Below, one piece after another: positions 52,401 to 60,195 of a stretch of 64,000 bases of DNA. The DNA is taken from contig BMQD01000002.1 in NCBI GenBank assembly GCA_014647935.1, positions 434,001 to 498,000 on the forward strand, read 5' to 3'. Source of the stretch: Planomonospora parontospora. Lineage in GTDB: Bacteria > Actinomycetota > Actinomycetes > Streptosporangiales > Streptosporangiaceae. The notes under the pieces are model-generated. The model was not told the origin of the DNA. It saw only the letters and a list, made by a program, of their open reading frames with translations, and ran no database searches. A program made the translations under genes and the position numbers. Numbering within the stretch: position 1 is the stretch's first letter; every line of letters starts with the position of its first letter.

Positions 52401-52867
52401 GCCCACGGCTGGTCGGCGAACTCGGAGTAGGGGGTGCCGCGCCACATGCCCAGGGCCTTCTCCAGCCGGACCCGGGCGGAGGCGGGGTCGTCGCCCTCCA
52501 ACTGCTCCCCGGCGGCGCGGACCAGCGACTCGAAGCGGAGCGCGTCCACCTGGTCGGGGGCCACCCGCAGCGCGTAACCGGAGGCGACGGTCACCAGCAG
52601 CCGGTTGGGGCCGCCGCGCGGCCGGCCGGGCTCCAGGACCCGGCGCAGGCGGGAGATGTAGACCTGCAGGCCCGACTGCGCGCCCTTGGCGGCGTCGTCG
52701 TCCCACAGGTCGTACAGCAGGGTGTCGACCGGGACGACCTGGCCCCGGGCGACGAGGAGCCGGGCGAGCACGGCACGCTGCCGCAGCCCGCCGAGGTCGA
52801 GCCCGTCGTCACCCCCGTTGTCACCGGGGTACGCCTCGACCGGACCGAGAACCCGGAACGCCACCAT
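49484..52867 (-). CDS. SARP-type transcription regulator with AAA ATPase and TPR-like repeats
   Basis: From ATG 52867 (GTG 52879 possible) the protein has 1127 aa: an OmpR-like DNA-binding domain (FRVLGPVEA, GLRQRAVLARLLVARGQVV), a BTAD domain (LRFESLVRAAGEQ, LYRCGRQGDALAALRRA), an ATPase with Walker A GDAGAGKST and Walker B LLTLEDLHWAD, and a long helical-repeat C-terminus. This is the AfsR/LuxR-ATPase architecture of antibiotic and development regulators. No biosynthetic cluster is adjacent, so it may act elsewhere. It lies 118 bp after the UPF0104 gene. Confidence 0.92.
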   Translation of the reverse strand: MVAFRVLGPVEAYPGDNGGDDGLDLGGLRQRAVLARLLVARGQVVPVDTLLYDLWDDDAAKGAQSGLQVYISRLRRVLEPGRPRGGPNRLLVTVASGYALRVAPDQVDALRFESLVRAAGEQLEGDDPASARVRLEKALGMWRGTPYSEFADQPWAEAEVNRLTELRLVARERHADSGLRLGMPSEAVPDLEALTTEHPLREEGWRLLALGLYRCGRQGDALAALRRARTILADELGIDPGPALRKLESDILSQDPGLQLPVPQGRQRPVVPADTWPPRPAALAPVEPPPLEPEPFVGRDAELERLTAAAARTGRFTVAVISGDAGAGKSTLVRQLTTRLSADGWGTASGACPDSSATPPGWAWVEILRTLVGMAGPGEYAPLLAPLLDDTAPDPDDDQASGGFRLHRAVGGYIAAIARDTPILLTLEDLHWADDQTLALLRALPSLLAGSRVLLVVTCRDSELTDRQAEVLAALARLGPVRVALSGLDPKAVAELVRATCVREVDEEAVESIVERTRGNPFFVRETVRLLDAEAVSDRATAAEVISGVPSGVRDVLRRRISRLPAAAQQILLQAAVIGRDVDVDVLVDVAGDEDAVVEAVEAALLAGLVTEPGPGRLRFDHDLMRDTLYSDASRLRRSRLHAAVAAVIERRSPGDVAALAHHYDAAGTTETAVKAVHYAGLAAEQAERRFAHREAATLWAQAIAAFDRSGVTQTPETARERLLLTLRLIRALALCGDMAAARRHRREAMEAARPLGDLELTARVAASLAVPHKGMARDFTRTAWEIVDVAERALVELPAAEQSLRASLLATVALELEGSATSRGEQASLEAEELARRTGDPALLATALSGRLRQSYGIAPVGEREVIGRELLQVGEASGQVAVQALAHLVLMECSAASGAFAEADAHVAAAERLARRYGLPAPAAVGAWYAGQRLMIAGDFPGAERAYRDAARLTARAGMLEGRQDLPLITTFCLRLVNGQAAEMVEPLAEAHQRGAKWTLDAYAVALASAGHERDARAVIAVKTPVRPDFLYELALIWRALAGMLLDDRERMVEAYDTLKPFSERIAGAGTGVVALWPVALTLGDLALRLGFTDAARSHYAKALEVAERVGVPRWVEAAQRSLNG

Positions 52868-52984
52868 GTCAGCAGTCACGCTATGCGTGCCTTCGAATCG
52901 CGCACAAGGTTTTTCCCCATCTGGCAGGTGCTGGCACCCCGGGGTGCCGGTGGGTCCTGCCGGGGCGGGGTCCGCGGGCACCCC

Positions 52985-54046
52985 CTAACGGCCGGCCGGC
53001 TCCTCGGCGGGCGCCGCCTGGGCGCCCTCGCGTCGGCGCAGGAGCGCCCACGCACCCAGGGCCAGACCTCCGAAGGGGATTTCGACAGTGTAGGTCCAGA
53101 ACCCGAAAAGCAGTGCGGCGGCGGTCGCCGAATCGGCGGGCACCCCGAAGAAGACCAGCGCGCCGATTGTCCCGGCCTCCATGATCCCCGTCCCGCTCGG
53201 AGTGACCAGGGCGGTGGTCAGGACCCGGGACAGCGCGAAGGCGGCGATCGACTGGGCCAGGCCCGGATAGGCGCCCGTCGCGTGCAGGCAGCAGACCAGG
53301 ACCAGCCACTGGAGACCGAGGAAGGAGACCATGCCCAGAGTCAGCCCGCGCCAGCGGGTCCGCACGACCGCGGAGGTGTCGGCGCGGAGCCGCTCCAGGG
53401 CGGCCGAGGCGGCGTGCTCGCCGGGGCGGACCGCCGGGGGCGCCAGCCGCATGAGGGCGTCGAGGGCGCGGCCGAGCAGAGCGGCGGCGCGGTCCCAGTA
53501 GAGCGCCGCCCCCGCGACGCAGACCAGCACCAGGATGGACAGGGCCCCGGCCCAGCCCGCCTGGACGACGGCGGGGCTGAGCGCCTTGCCGCTGGCCAGC
53601 AGCGCCAGGATGCCCACGGCGGGCAGCACGAACCGGAACAGCGTGTTCCAGACGCCGCTGGAGAGCGTGGAGACGACGACGGCGCGGGCCGGGAAGCCCC
53701 ACCCCTTCGTCATGGCGAAGGTCAGCGCGACCCCGGCGGCGCCGCCGAAGGGCAGCAGGTTGCTCACCGCGCTGCCGCCCGCGTTCAGGGTGAGGGCCTG
53801 CAGGTGGGTCAGGCCGGGCAGGGAGGCGGTCAGCACGAACGTGTAGGCGAGCAGGCTGGCCAGCCAGAGGACGGCCATCAGCGCCACCGCCTGCCAGCTC
53901 AGCGCGGCGAAGCGGGCGCCGATCTCCGTCCAGGAGACGGTCTTGCCCGTCAGCGCCTGCACGATCTGCGGCAGGAAGACCACCAGCGCGGCGGCCAGGC
54001 CCAGCGACGCGACCGACAGGCCGATCTGGACCCATCTGTTCTTCAT
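52985..54046 (-). CDS. UPF0104/lysylphosphatidylglycerol synthase-type membrane protein
   Basis: The 353-aa protein has about eight helices with GGSAVSNLLPFGGAAGVALT and TPSGTGIMEAGTIGALVFFG, signatures of the transmembrane part of MprF (flippase for lysyl-lipids). The cytosolic aminoacyl-transferase half is missing, as in most UPF0104 proteins. It may flip a lipid or glycolipid. It follows the PIG-L gene by 34 bp on the same strand, and the two face a GT4 gene, which suggests a joint glycolipid role. Confidence 0.88.
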   Translation of the reverse strand: MKNRWVQIGLSVASLGLAAALVVFLPQIVQALTGKTVSWTEIGARFAALSWQAVALMAVLWLASLLAYTFVLTASLPGLTHLQALTLNAGGSAVSNLLPFGGAAGVALTFAMTKGWGFPARAVVVSTLSSGVWNTLFRFVLPAVGILALLASGKALSPAVVQAGWAGALSILVLVCVAGAALYWDRAAALLGRALDALMRLAPPAVRPGEHAASAALERLRADTSAVVRTRWRGLTLGMVSFLGLQWLVLVCCLHATGAYPGLAQSIAAFALSRVLTTALVTPSGTGIMEAGTIGALVFFGVPADSATAAALLFGFWTYTVEIPFGGLALGAWALLRRREGAQAAPAEEPAGR

Positions 54047-54080
54047 ATGCCCTCCCGGAACAAGTGTGCCGGTACGGGCC

Positions 54081-54914
54081 TCATGCTTTGGGAGGAGTTT
54101 CGAAGGGGTGCCTCAGCCTCGCGCCGGCCGGGACGTCCCGCCGGACGTACCACTCGGTGCCGAAGACCAGCCGGTACAGCGGGCCGGGCACCTTGAGCAT
54201 CACGCCCAGGGTCCGGGTGTCGGCCCCGGTGGCCTGGGTGGCGTGGGCGGCCATGCTGGCCCGCTTCTGCCGGGCGAACCGGCGCACGTTCACCCGGTGG
54301 GTGATCTCCTCACCGGAGGAGTAGGCCCGCTCGAAGGCCCGCACGTCCAGCTGCGGGTAGAACCGGCGGGCCAGCTTGAGGCCCCGCAGCAGCGGGTCGC
54401 GGTTGACCGTCGCCTCCAGCACGATCGGGGTGCCCGCGAGTTCCGCGGCCCGGCCGCCCACCCGGTGCACCTGCACGTGGTCGGGGTGACCGTAGCCGCC
54501 GGCCGGGTCGTAGGTGGTCAGCAGGTCGGCCTTCTCCTCGGTGAGGACCGCGGCCAGCCGCCGGGCCGCCTCCTCGCCGTCGGCGTCGATGAACGCGTTC
54601 GGCGGCCGGTCCTCGGCGATCCCCCCGCCGGGGGCCAGCCCGGAGTCGCCGTAGCCGAGGTTCACCACGCGGGCGCAGCCGAGCGCGGCGGCCGACTTGT
54701 ACAGCTCCGCCATCCGGGCCTCGCCGAGGGCCTCGCCGGGCGCGAGGTCGGCCTGGCCGCGCTCGCCGGAGGTCGCCACGACGAGGATCACGCGGTGGCC
54801 CTCGGCGGCGAGCATGGCCATGGTGCCCGCGGTCAGCAGGGCCTCGTCGTCGGGGTGGGCGTGGAAGAACACGGCGGTGCGGGGGGCGGACGGACGGGTC
54901 GTGGAAGCGCGCAC
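54081..54914 (-). CDS. PIG-L family N-deacetylase
   Basis: The 277-aa protein has the metal motif HAHPDDEA (His20, Asp22, Asp23, Glu24) and GYGHPDHVQVHR. LmbE-type enzymes remove N-acetyl groups from GlcNAc-containing small molecules or lipids with zinc. Its C-terminal part (FARQKRASMAAHATQA) resembles MshB-like proteins but lacks context for mycothiol. It is divergent from the GT4 glycosyltransferase with a 35-bp gap and is followed by the UPF0104 gene. Confidence 0.9.
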   Translation of the reverse strand: MRASTTRPSAPRTAVFFHAHPDDEALLTAGTMAMLAAEGHRVILVVATSGERGQADLAPGEALGEARMAELYKSAAALGCARVVNLGYGDSGLAPGGGIAEDRPPNAFIDADGEEAARRLAAVLTEEKADLLTTYDPAGGYGHPDHVQVHRVGGRAAELAGTPIVLEATVNRDPLLRGLKLARRFYPQLDVRAFERAYSSGEEITHRVNVRRFARQKRASMAAHATQATGADTRTLGVMLKVPGPLYRLVFGTEWYVRRDVPAGARLRHPFETPPKA

Positions 54915-54949
54915 TCGGCCATGATCTCACGCGGGGCTACGCTGGCAGC

Positions 54950-56185
54950 GTGAGGATCATCCACGTCAGTGACTGCTACCTGCCACGCCTCGGGGGGATC
55001 GAGGTGCAGGTCGCCGATCTGGTCCGGGCGCAGCGCGAGGCGGGGCACGACGCCGAGGTGGTGACCGCCACCCCGGGGGAGCCGCTGCCGGGGGTGCACC
55101 GGACCGTCGCGAACCTCCCCTTCGACCTGCCGGTCCACCCCGCCGGGACGGGGCACCTGCTCCGGTTGATGGCGGCGCGGCGGCCGGACGTGGTGCACGT
55201 GCACACCGGCGCGGTCTCGCCGTTCGCCTGGATGGGCGTGCGCGCCGCGGCGCGCGCGGGACTGCCGCTGGTGGTGACCGTGCACAGCATGTGGGACCCG
55301 GTCACCCGCGGGATCTACCGGAGCCTGCGGGCGCTGTACGGCTGGCAGCGCTGGGGGCTGGTGGGCACCGCGGTGAGCGAGGCCGCGGCCCGGCCGATCC
55401 GCGCGGTGGCCGGGCCGGGCGTGCCGGTGCACGTGGTCTCCAACGGCCTGAACCTGTCCGCCTGGCGCCCGGAGGCACCCGCCGTACGGCCCGCGCCGGG
55501 CGGCGCCCCGGATGATGTCCCGGCGGGCGGACCGGAGGGCGGGGCGGCCGGTGAGCCGTCGTACGGCGGGCCGGGCGAGGGACCGGAGGGCGCGGCGGGC
55601 CGGGGGATCGGCGCGAGGCCCGCGGACGGGACGGTGCACGTGGTCGCGGTGGGGCGGCTGGCCCCGCGCAAGCAGCCGGTCCGGCTGCTCCGGCTGCTGA
55701 AGCAGGCGCGGGCGCAGGTCCCGGAGGGGGTGCCGCTGCGGGCCACCATCGTCGGGGACGGCCCGGCGCGCGCGCAGATGGAGCGCTACCTGCGGTCCAA
55801 CGGGATGACCGGCTGGGTGTCGCTGCCCGGCCGCTACAGCCGCGAGCGGATCCGGGAGTTGCTCGCCGCGGCGGACGTGTTCGTGGCCCCGGCGCCCCGC
55901 GAGTCGTTCGGGCTGGCGGCGCTGGAGGCGCGGGCGGCGGGGGTCCCGGTGGTGGCGAGGACGGAGAGCGGGGTGGCCGACTTCGTCCGGCCGGGCAAGG
56001 AGGGGCTGCTCGGGGGGAGCTTCGAGGAGCTGGTGTCGGCGGTGGCCCGGCTGGCCCGGGACCGGGAGCTGCGCGAGTCGATCGCCGCGCACAACCGGGG
56101 GACCGAGCCGGTCCGCAGCTCGTGGCCGGCCGTGCTGGAGGGCTTCGACCGCTGCTACGAGCAGGCCCGCACGCTGCGGGGCTGA
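54950..56185 (+). CDS. GT4 family glycosyltransferase
   Basis: The 411-aa protein (GTG 54950) has a GT-B fold: N-terminal DCYLPRLGGIEVQVADLVRA, HVHTGAVSPF and VVSNGLNLSAW, then the nucleotide-sugar domain with AVGRLAPRKQP and the EX7E region PRESFGLAALEARAAG. Between the domains is a Gly/Pro-rich insert of about 50 residues (residues 180-228). It probably transfers a sugar to a phosphatidylinositol- or polyprenyl-linked acceptor. The divergent PIG-L gene suggests that it adds an N-acetylated sugar which is then deacetylated. Confidence 0.9.
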   Translation: MRIIHVSDCYLPRLGGIEVQVADLVRAQREAGHDAEVVTATPGEPLPGVHRTVANLPFDLPVHPAGTGHLLRLMAARRPDVVHVHTGAVSPFAWMGVRAAARAGLPLVVTVHSMWDPVTRGIYRSLRALYGWQRWGLVGTAVSEAAARPIRAVAGPGVPVHVVSNGLNLSAWRPEAPAVRPAPGGAPDDVPAGGPEGGAAGEPSYGGPGEGPEGAAGRGIGARPADGTVHVVAVGRLAPRKQPVRLLRLLKQARAQVPEGVPLRATIVGDGPARAQMERYLRSNGMTGWVSLPGRYSRERIRELLAAADVFVAPAPRESFGLAALEARAAGVPVVARTESGVADFVRPGKEGLLGGSFEELVSAVARLARDRELRESIAAHNRGTEPVRSSWPAVLEGFDRCYEQARTLRG

Positions 56186-56313
56186 GCCGGGTCGGCGGGC
56201 CCGCGGGTTCCGGGGCCGCCCGGCCGCCTCGGGTGGCGTGGCCGGGCCGGATCCGTGCGGGGACGTGCGTTATCGCCGATCGTCGCGTGCGGTGCCGTAC
56301 GGCGGCGCGCGAA

Positions 56314-56345
56314 GACCCCGGCCCGTGGTGGCGGGCCGGGGTCTC
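56314..56345. terminator. Bidirectional hairpin between the GT4 and small lipoprotein genes
   Basis: AGACCCCGGCCCG (56314-56326) and CGGGCCGGGGTCT (56333-56345) form a perfect 13-bp stem with a 6-nt loop, between convergent genes. Confidence 0.75.
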
Positions 56346-56418
56346 CGGTCGAGCGTGGTCGGGCGCGGCCGCCGAACCGTCCTGCCCCCCGCAGGCGGAA
56401 CGGCGGCCGCATCCCGGC

Positions 56419-56444
56419 TGTGCCCCCTCCCCACAGGGGGCACA
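56419..56444 (-). terminator. Second hairpin, terminator of the small lipoprotein gene
   Basis: TGTGCCCCCT (56419-56428) and AGGGGGCACA (56435-56444) form a perfect 10-bp stem with a 6-nt loop, 9 nt beyond the stop codon on the minus strand. Confidence 0.6.
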
Positions 56445-56453
56445 GGGTCCTGT

Positions 56454-56840
56454 TTAGGAGCAGGCCTTGGCGAGTTCGGTGCTGAACGCCTGGCTCTTCG
56501 AGGTGAGGTCCTGGATCGACGTGGCGAGCCCGGCGGGGTTGGCCGTGTCGATCTTGATGTTCGCCCAGACGTCGGCGAAGCCGGTGATCGCGGTGGCGAG
56601 GTCGCCGTCGGTCTTGGCGGCCAGGGCCTTGAAGTCGTCGGCGACCTTCTGGGTCGCCTCGTTGAACTTCGCCGGGTCGGTGCCCGCGGTGGACATCGAG
56701 GTCGTGGCGTTGGTCAGGATGCTCTGCGCCTCGGTGCAGGCTTCGGCGTTGGCGGCGCCGCCGCAGGCGGCGGTCATGGAGATGAGCGCGGCTCCCGCGA
56801 GGGTGACGGCGATGCGGCGGGAGGAGAGGAGGGAGAACAT
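56454..56840 (-). CDS. Small lipoprotein of unknown function
   Basis: The 128-aa protein has a lipobox SMTAAC (Cys near residue 26) after a signal helix. The mature part is helical and rich in Ala/Thr/Lys (TEAQSILTNATTSMSTAGTD, DFKALAAKTDGDLATAITGF) with a C-terminal Cys that could pair with a second Cys near residue 35. It resembles a four-helix secreted protein and has no known motif. Start ATG 56840 has GAAAGG upstream. It is monocistronic, with a terminator. Confidence 0.75.
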   Translation of the reverse strand: MFSLLSSRRIAVTLAGAALISMTAACGGAANAEACTEAQSILTNATTSMSTAGTDPAKFNEATQKVADDFKALAAKTDGDLATAITGFADVWANIKIDTANPAGLATSIQDLTSKSQAFSTELAKACS

Positions 56841-56938
56841 TGTTTGCCTTTCACTGCAATCTGTGACGAGTGGAACTCTAGGGCCCCTCCTTGCGGATCA
56901 CTTACACGCCGCTTACACGGGTGGCTCCCGGGGCGGAC

Positions 56939-57033
56939 GTGATCTCGGCTGTGATCCCAGCCGAGATCACGGGCCTGATCTCGGCAGTGATCCCGCACCT
57001 GACCCGGCTGTGATCTCGGGCGTGATCCCGGCC
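56939..57033. repeat. Eight-unit 12-bp repeat array before the permease gene
   Basis: Units begin at 56939, 56951, 56963, 56975, 56987, 56999 (11 bp), 57010 and 57022. The consensus is GTGATCTCGGCC with C/T variation in the sixth to ninth bases; unit 3 reads GAGATCACGGGC. Units 1-3 also form a perfect 13-bp inverted repeat, 56938-56950 against 56959-56971. It ends 22 bp before the permease start and has no codon structure. Confidence 0.85.
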
Positions 57034-57055
57034 GGGTCGCGGGTAGTGGGAGCGC

Positions 57056-58420
57056 ATGGCCGAGACGACCGCTGGTCCCGCCGCCCCGCACTCCCTGAAG
57101 CGGGTGATCGGGCGCCGGACGCTGCTGCTCTTCGTGGTGGGCGACATCCTGGGCGCGGGGATCTACGCGCTGGTGGGGAAGGTGGCCGGGCACGCCGGCG
57201 GGGCGCTCTGGCTGCCCTTCCTGGTGGCCTTCGTGCTGGCCGCGCTGACCGCGACCGCCTACGCCGAGCTCGTCGGGAAGTACCCGAAGGCGGCCGGGGC
57301 CGCGCTCTACGCCAACCGGGCGTTCGGCATCCCGTTCGTCACGTTCCTGGTGGCCTTCGCGGTGATGATGAGCGGGGTCACCTCGGCGAGCGCGGCGGCG
57401 CGGGCCTTCGGCGGGTCCTATCTCGGCGAGTTCGTGACGCTGCCGGCCGTCGTCGGCGCGTTCGGGTTCCTGGCGCTGGTGACGCTGGTGAACCTGGCGG
57501 GCATCTCCGAGTCGGTCAAGGTCAACGTGGTCCTGACGGTCATCGAGGCGTTCGGCCTGCTGGTCATCGTCGCGATCGGCGTCTACGCCCTGCTCACCGG
57601 CGAGGGCGAGCCCGCCCGGGCGCTGGAGTTCCATCCGGAGCACGGCGCCTTCATGGGCGTGCTGGGCGGCACGGCCCTGGCCTTCTACGCGCTGCTCGGC
57701 TTCGAGGACTCGGTCAACCTCGCCGAGGAGGCGAAGGACCCGGCGCGTGACTTCCCGCGGGCGCTCTTCGGCGGGCTGGCGGCCGCGACGGTGATCTACA
57801 TGGCGGTCGTGTTCACCGCGACCATGCTGGTGGAGACCGAGACGCTGGTGGCGTCGACCGGCCCGCTCCTGGAGGTCGTCAGGGTCGCGGGCCTGGCCTT
57901 CCCGCCCAAGCTCTTCGCGCTGATCGCGCTGCTGGCGGTGGGGAACACGGCGCTGATCAACATGATCATGGCCTCGCGCCTGGTGTACGGCATGGCGCGC
58001 GAGGGCATCGTGCCCGGCGCCTTCGCGGTGGTCCACCCCCGGCGTGCCACTCCCTGGGTGGCCATCCTGTTCACCGTGGCCGTCGCGGCGGTGCTCGTCG
58101 CCACCGGGGACGTGGCGGGCCTGGCCGACACCACGGTGCTCCTGCTGCTGTGCGTGTTCACGATGGTGAACGTGGCGGTGCTGGTCCTGCGGAGGGATCC
58201 CGTGGCGCACGACCACTTCCGGGCGCCGAGCTGGATGCCGGCGCTGGGCGCGGTGGTCTGCCTGGTGCTGGCGCTGCCCGTCACGGGCCGCGGCGCCGAC
58301 GTGTACGCCCGCGCGGGCCTGCTGCTGGGCGTCGGCGCGCTGCTGTGGCTGGTGAACCGGCTCTTCATGGGCGGCGGGGGCGGTCTGCGGCCCGGAGCGG
58401 GACGGCGGTCATCGTCCTGA
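57056..58420 (+). CDS. APC-family amino acid permease
   Basis: The 454-aa protein has about 12 helices. The first helix region LFVVGDILGAGIYALVGKVA and the helix 6 region LAFYALLGFEDSVNLAEEAKDP carry the APC substrate and GXG features. It resembles cationic amino acid transporters, but the substrate is not settled. GGGAG lies 3 nt from ATG 57056. The 12-bp repeat array sits in its promoter region, so an unusual control is possible. Confidence 0.92.
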   Translation: MAETTAGPAAPHSLKRVIGRRTLLLFVVGDILGAGIYALVGKVAGHAGGALWLPFLVAFVLAALTATAYAELVGKYPKAAGAALYANRAFGIPFVTFLVAFAVMMSGVTSASAAARAFGGSYLGEFVTLPAVVGAFGFLALVTLVNLAGISESVKVNVVLTVIEAFGLLVIVAIGVYALLTGEGEPARALEFHPEHGAFMGVLGGTALAFYALLGFEDSVNLAEEAKDPARDFPRALFGGLAAATVIYMAVVFTATMLVETETLVASTGPLLEVVRVAGLAFPPKLFALIALLAVGNTALINMIMASRLVYGMAREGIVPGAFAVVHPRRATPWVAILFTVAVAAVLVATGDVAGLADTTVLLLLCVFTMVNVAVLVLRRDPVAHDHFRAPSWMPALGAVVCLVLALPVTGRGADVYARAGLLLGVGALLWLVNRLFMGGGGGLRPGAGRRSSS

Positions 58421-58730
58421 GCCCGGGTCAGAACGGCAGCCGCCGCCCTGAGGGCGTGCGGAGGTCGAGCGGATCGGGCCGCCGGGGCGGCCGAGGCTTC
58501 TGTGTGATTTGCTCCCTTTTCATCTCCTACTCCCTTTTGTCAGAGTAGGGAGGCTACGCCAGCCCACCGACTGTTTCGTCCATCCCTTGGGATTCTTTGT
58601 CTCGAAACAGACGCTCTGTGAACTTCGTGCGATGGTCTCTTCAGCGCGGTCGCCACTGACTCCGAGGGAAACCGACATCGACGTCGCCGACATGGATGTC
58701 GGCGACGTCGATGTCGGTTAGCGTTGTCCC
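58421..58730. other. 310-bp gap with hairpin and long inverted repeat
   Basis: It holds a small hairpin (CCTACTC 58526-58532 and GAGTAGG 58543-58549), probably a terminator for the permease, an AT-richer middle and the 24-bp inverted repeat listed separately. No gene is seen. Confidence 0.5.
58670..58719. promoter_or_regulatory. Perfect 24-bp inverted repeat before STAND ATPase 1
   Basis: Arms 58670-58693 and 58696-58719 are perfectly complementary with a 2-nt GG spacer; the half-site reads AACCGACATCGACGTCGCC and onward. It ends 11 bp before the ATG at 58731. There is no Shine-Dalgarno. It may be an operator over a core promoter or a strong mRNA hairpin. Confidence 0.7.
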
Positions 58731-60110
58731 ATGGTTTTCGTCGGACGTGAAGAGCAATTGGCGGCCCTGCGGGAGTGGTGGGAGGAGGCGGACGCCCGGC
58801 CCGCTCTGCTCTGGGGCCGCCGCCGGGTCGGGAAGACGGCGTTGCTCCAGGAGTTCGCCGAGGGCAAGCGGGCGGTCTTCCATACGGGGGGGAACCGTGC
58901 GCCCCGCCGTGAGCTGGAGGCGCTCTCCCACCGCGTCGCCGCCAACACGCTGTCCTCCACCCGTGACCTGGTTTCGCGTCCTTTCGGCAACTGGGACGAA
59001 GCGCTCGACCACCTCGGCCGCGAGGCGCAGGACGAACCCCTTCTCCTGGTGCTGGACGAGTTCCCCGAGATGATCGGCCGGGCGCCCGAGTTGGAAGGCG
59101 TCCTCCGGGCCTTCCTCGACCATGCGCATGGGCGGACCAAGCTCCGGATCATCCTGTGCGGGTCGGCCGTCCGCACGATGCGCGCGATCCAGGAGTACCG
59201 CGCGCCGCTCTACGGGCGGTTCGACCTGACGATGCAGCTCCACCCGTTCCGCCCCCACGAGGCGGCGGAGATGCTGCCGGACCTGTCCCCTCCGGATCGG
59301 GCACTGGTCTACGGGATCCTCGGCGGGATGCCTCTCTACCTGTCGTGGTGGCGTCAGGAGCTCTCGATCGAGGACAACATCAGAAGACTCGCCTGCCGTC
59401 CCGACGCGAAGATGATCCGTGAAGGAGACCTGGTCCTCGCCACGGAGGCGGGGCAGGGAGCGCACCTCGCCGCCACCTTGCAGGCCATCGCCGAAGGCTG
59501 CACCAAGCACAACGAGATCGCCGACGCGATCGGCACGGACCCCACCCGCACCCTCAACGATCTGCTGACCCTCCGCCTGGTGGAAAGGATCCAGCCGGTC
59601 ACCGAGTCGGCGCGGACCCGCCGGAAGGTCTACCGCATCACCGACAACTTCCTCGCCTTCTACCTGGGCACACTCTCCCGGGTACTGCCGGAGGTCGACC
59701 GGGGTCTCGGGGAGACCGTCCTGCCGGTGCTGATGGCATCGTTGGACGACCACATGGGAGGCGTGTGGGAGGAGGCGTTCCGCGACCACCTGCGCCTGCG
59801 GGCCGCCGAGATCGGACCCGAGGTGGTGGCGGTCGGCCCCTGGTGGCGCGGAGACGGACAGCACCAGATCGACGCGGTGGCGCTCAGCGGGAGGTCGAGA
59901 ACGCCCATCCTGGTGGGCGAGGCCAAATGGGGCAGGAAAGTGAACGCGGCCCGGATCAGGGCGGGTCTCGCGGCGAAGGCGACGCATCTGGCGGCGGATC
60001 CGGATGATCTGCGCTATGCGGTATGCGCCAGGGAGAGCGTCACCAACGCGGACGCCGACGTCCTGTCCATCACGGCCGCCGACATCTTCTCCCCACCCGC
60101 GCACAGGTAG
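58731..60110 (+). CDS. Archaeal-type STAND ATPase with DUF234/PD-(D/E)XK nuclease-like domain (1)
   Basis: The 459-aa protein has Walker A GRRRVGKT (29-36), Walker B LLLVLDEF (Asp109, Glu110) and sensor-like CGSAVRTM. A winged-helix segment follows (KHNEIADAIGTDPTRTLNDL, about 259-278), then a nuclease-like C-terminus with HQIDAVAL (Asp381) and LVGEAKW (Glu397, Lys399), as in PD-(D/E)XK enzymes. The family is PF01637 with DUF234. All catalytic positions are present. Some relatives are linked to defence or mobile elements, but function is not known. A long inverted repeat abuts the start. Confidence 0.85.
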   Translation: MVFVGREEQLAALREWWEEADARPALLWGRRRVGKTALLQEFAEGKRAVFHTGGNRAPRRELEALSHRVAANTLSSTRDLVSRPFGNWDEALDHLGREAQDEPLLLVLDEFPEMIGRAPELEGVLRAFLDHAHGRTKLRIILCGSAVRTMRAIQEYRAPLYGRFDLTMQLHPFRPHEAAEMLPDLSPPDRALVYGILGGMPLYLSWWRQELSIEDNIRRLACRPDAKMIREGDLVLATEAGQGAHLAATLQAIAEGCTKHNEIADAIGTDPTRTLNDLLTLRLVERIQPVTESARTRRKVYRITDNFLAFYLGTLSRVLPEVDRGLGETVLPVLMASLDDHMGGVWEEAFRDHLRLRAAEIGPEVVAVGPWWRGDGQHQIDAVALSGRSRTPILVGEAKWGRKVNAARIRAGLAAKATHLAADPDDLRYAVCARESVTNADADVLSITAADIFSPPAHR

Positions 60111-60195
60111 CCGCGTCCCGAGGGCGGCGGCCCGGCCGGGGGAGCGCGGGCGGGTCCCGGCGGGAACCCGCAAGGGCGGGTCGGCGGCGCGGTGC

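Noticed and set aside
54081-56185. PIG-L and GT4 as mycothiol genes mshB and mshA
   Set aside because: The GT4 protein lacks the MshA N-terminal signature and the pair is not with other mycothiol genes. Kept as family calls only.
56939-57033. 12-bp repeat array as a CRISPR
   Set aside because: Units are contiguous with no spacers and are far too short for a CRISPR repeat.
58731-60110. STAND ATPase as a mobile-element gene
   Set aside because: No integrase, transposase, attachment repeats or GC change is visible around it.
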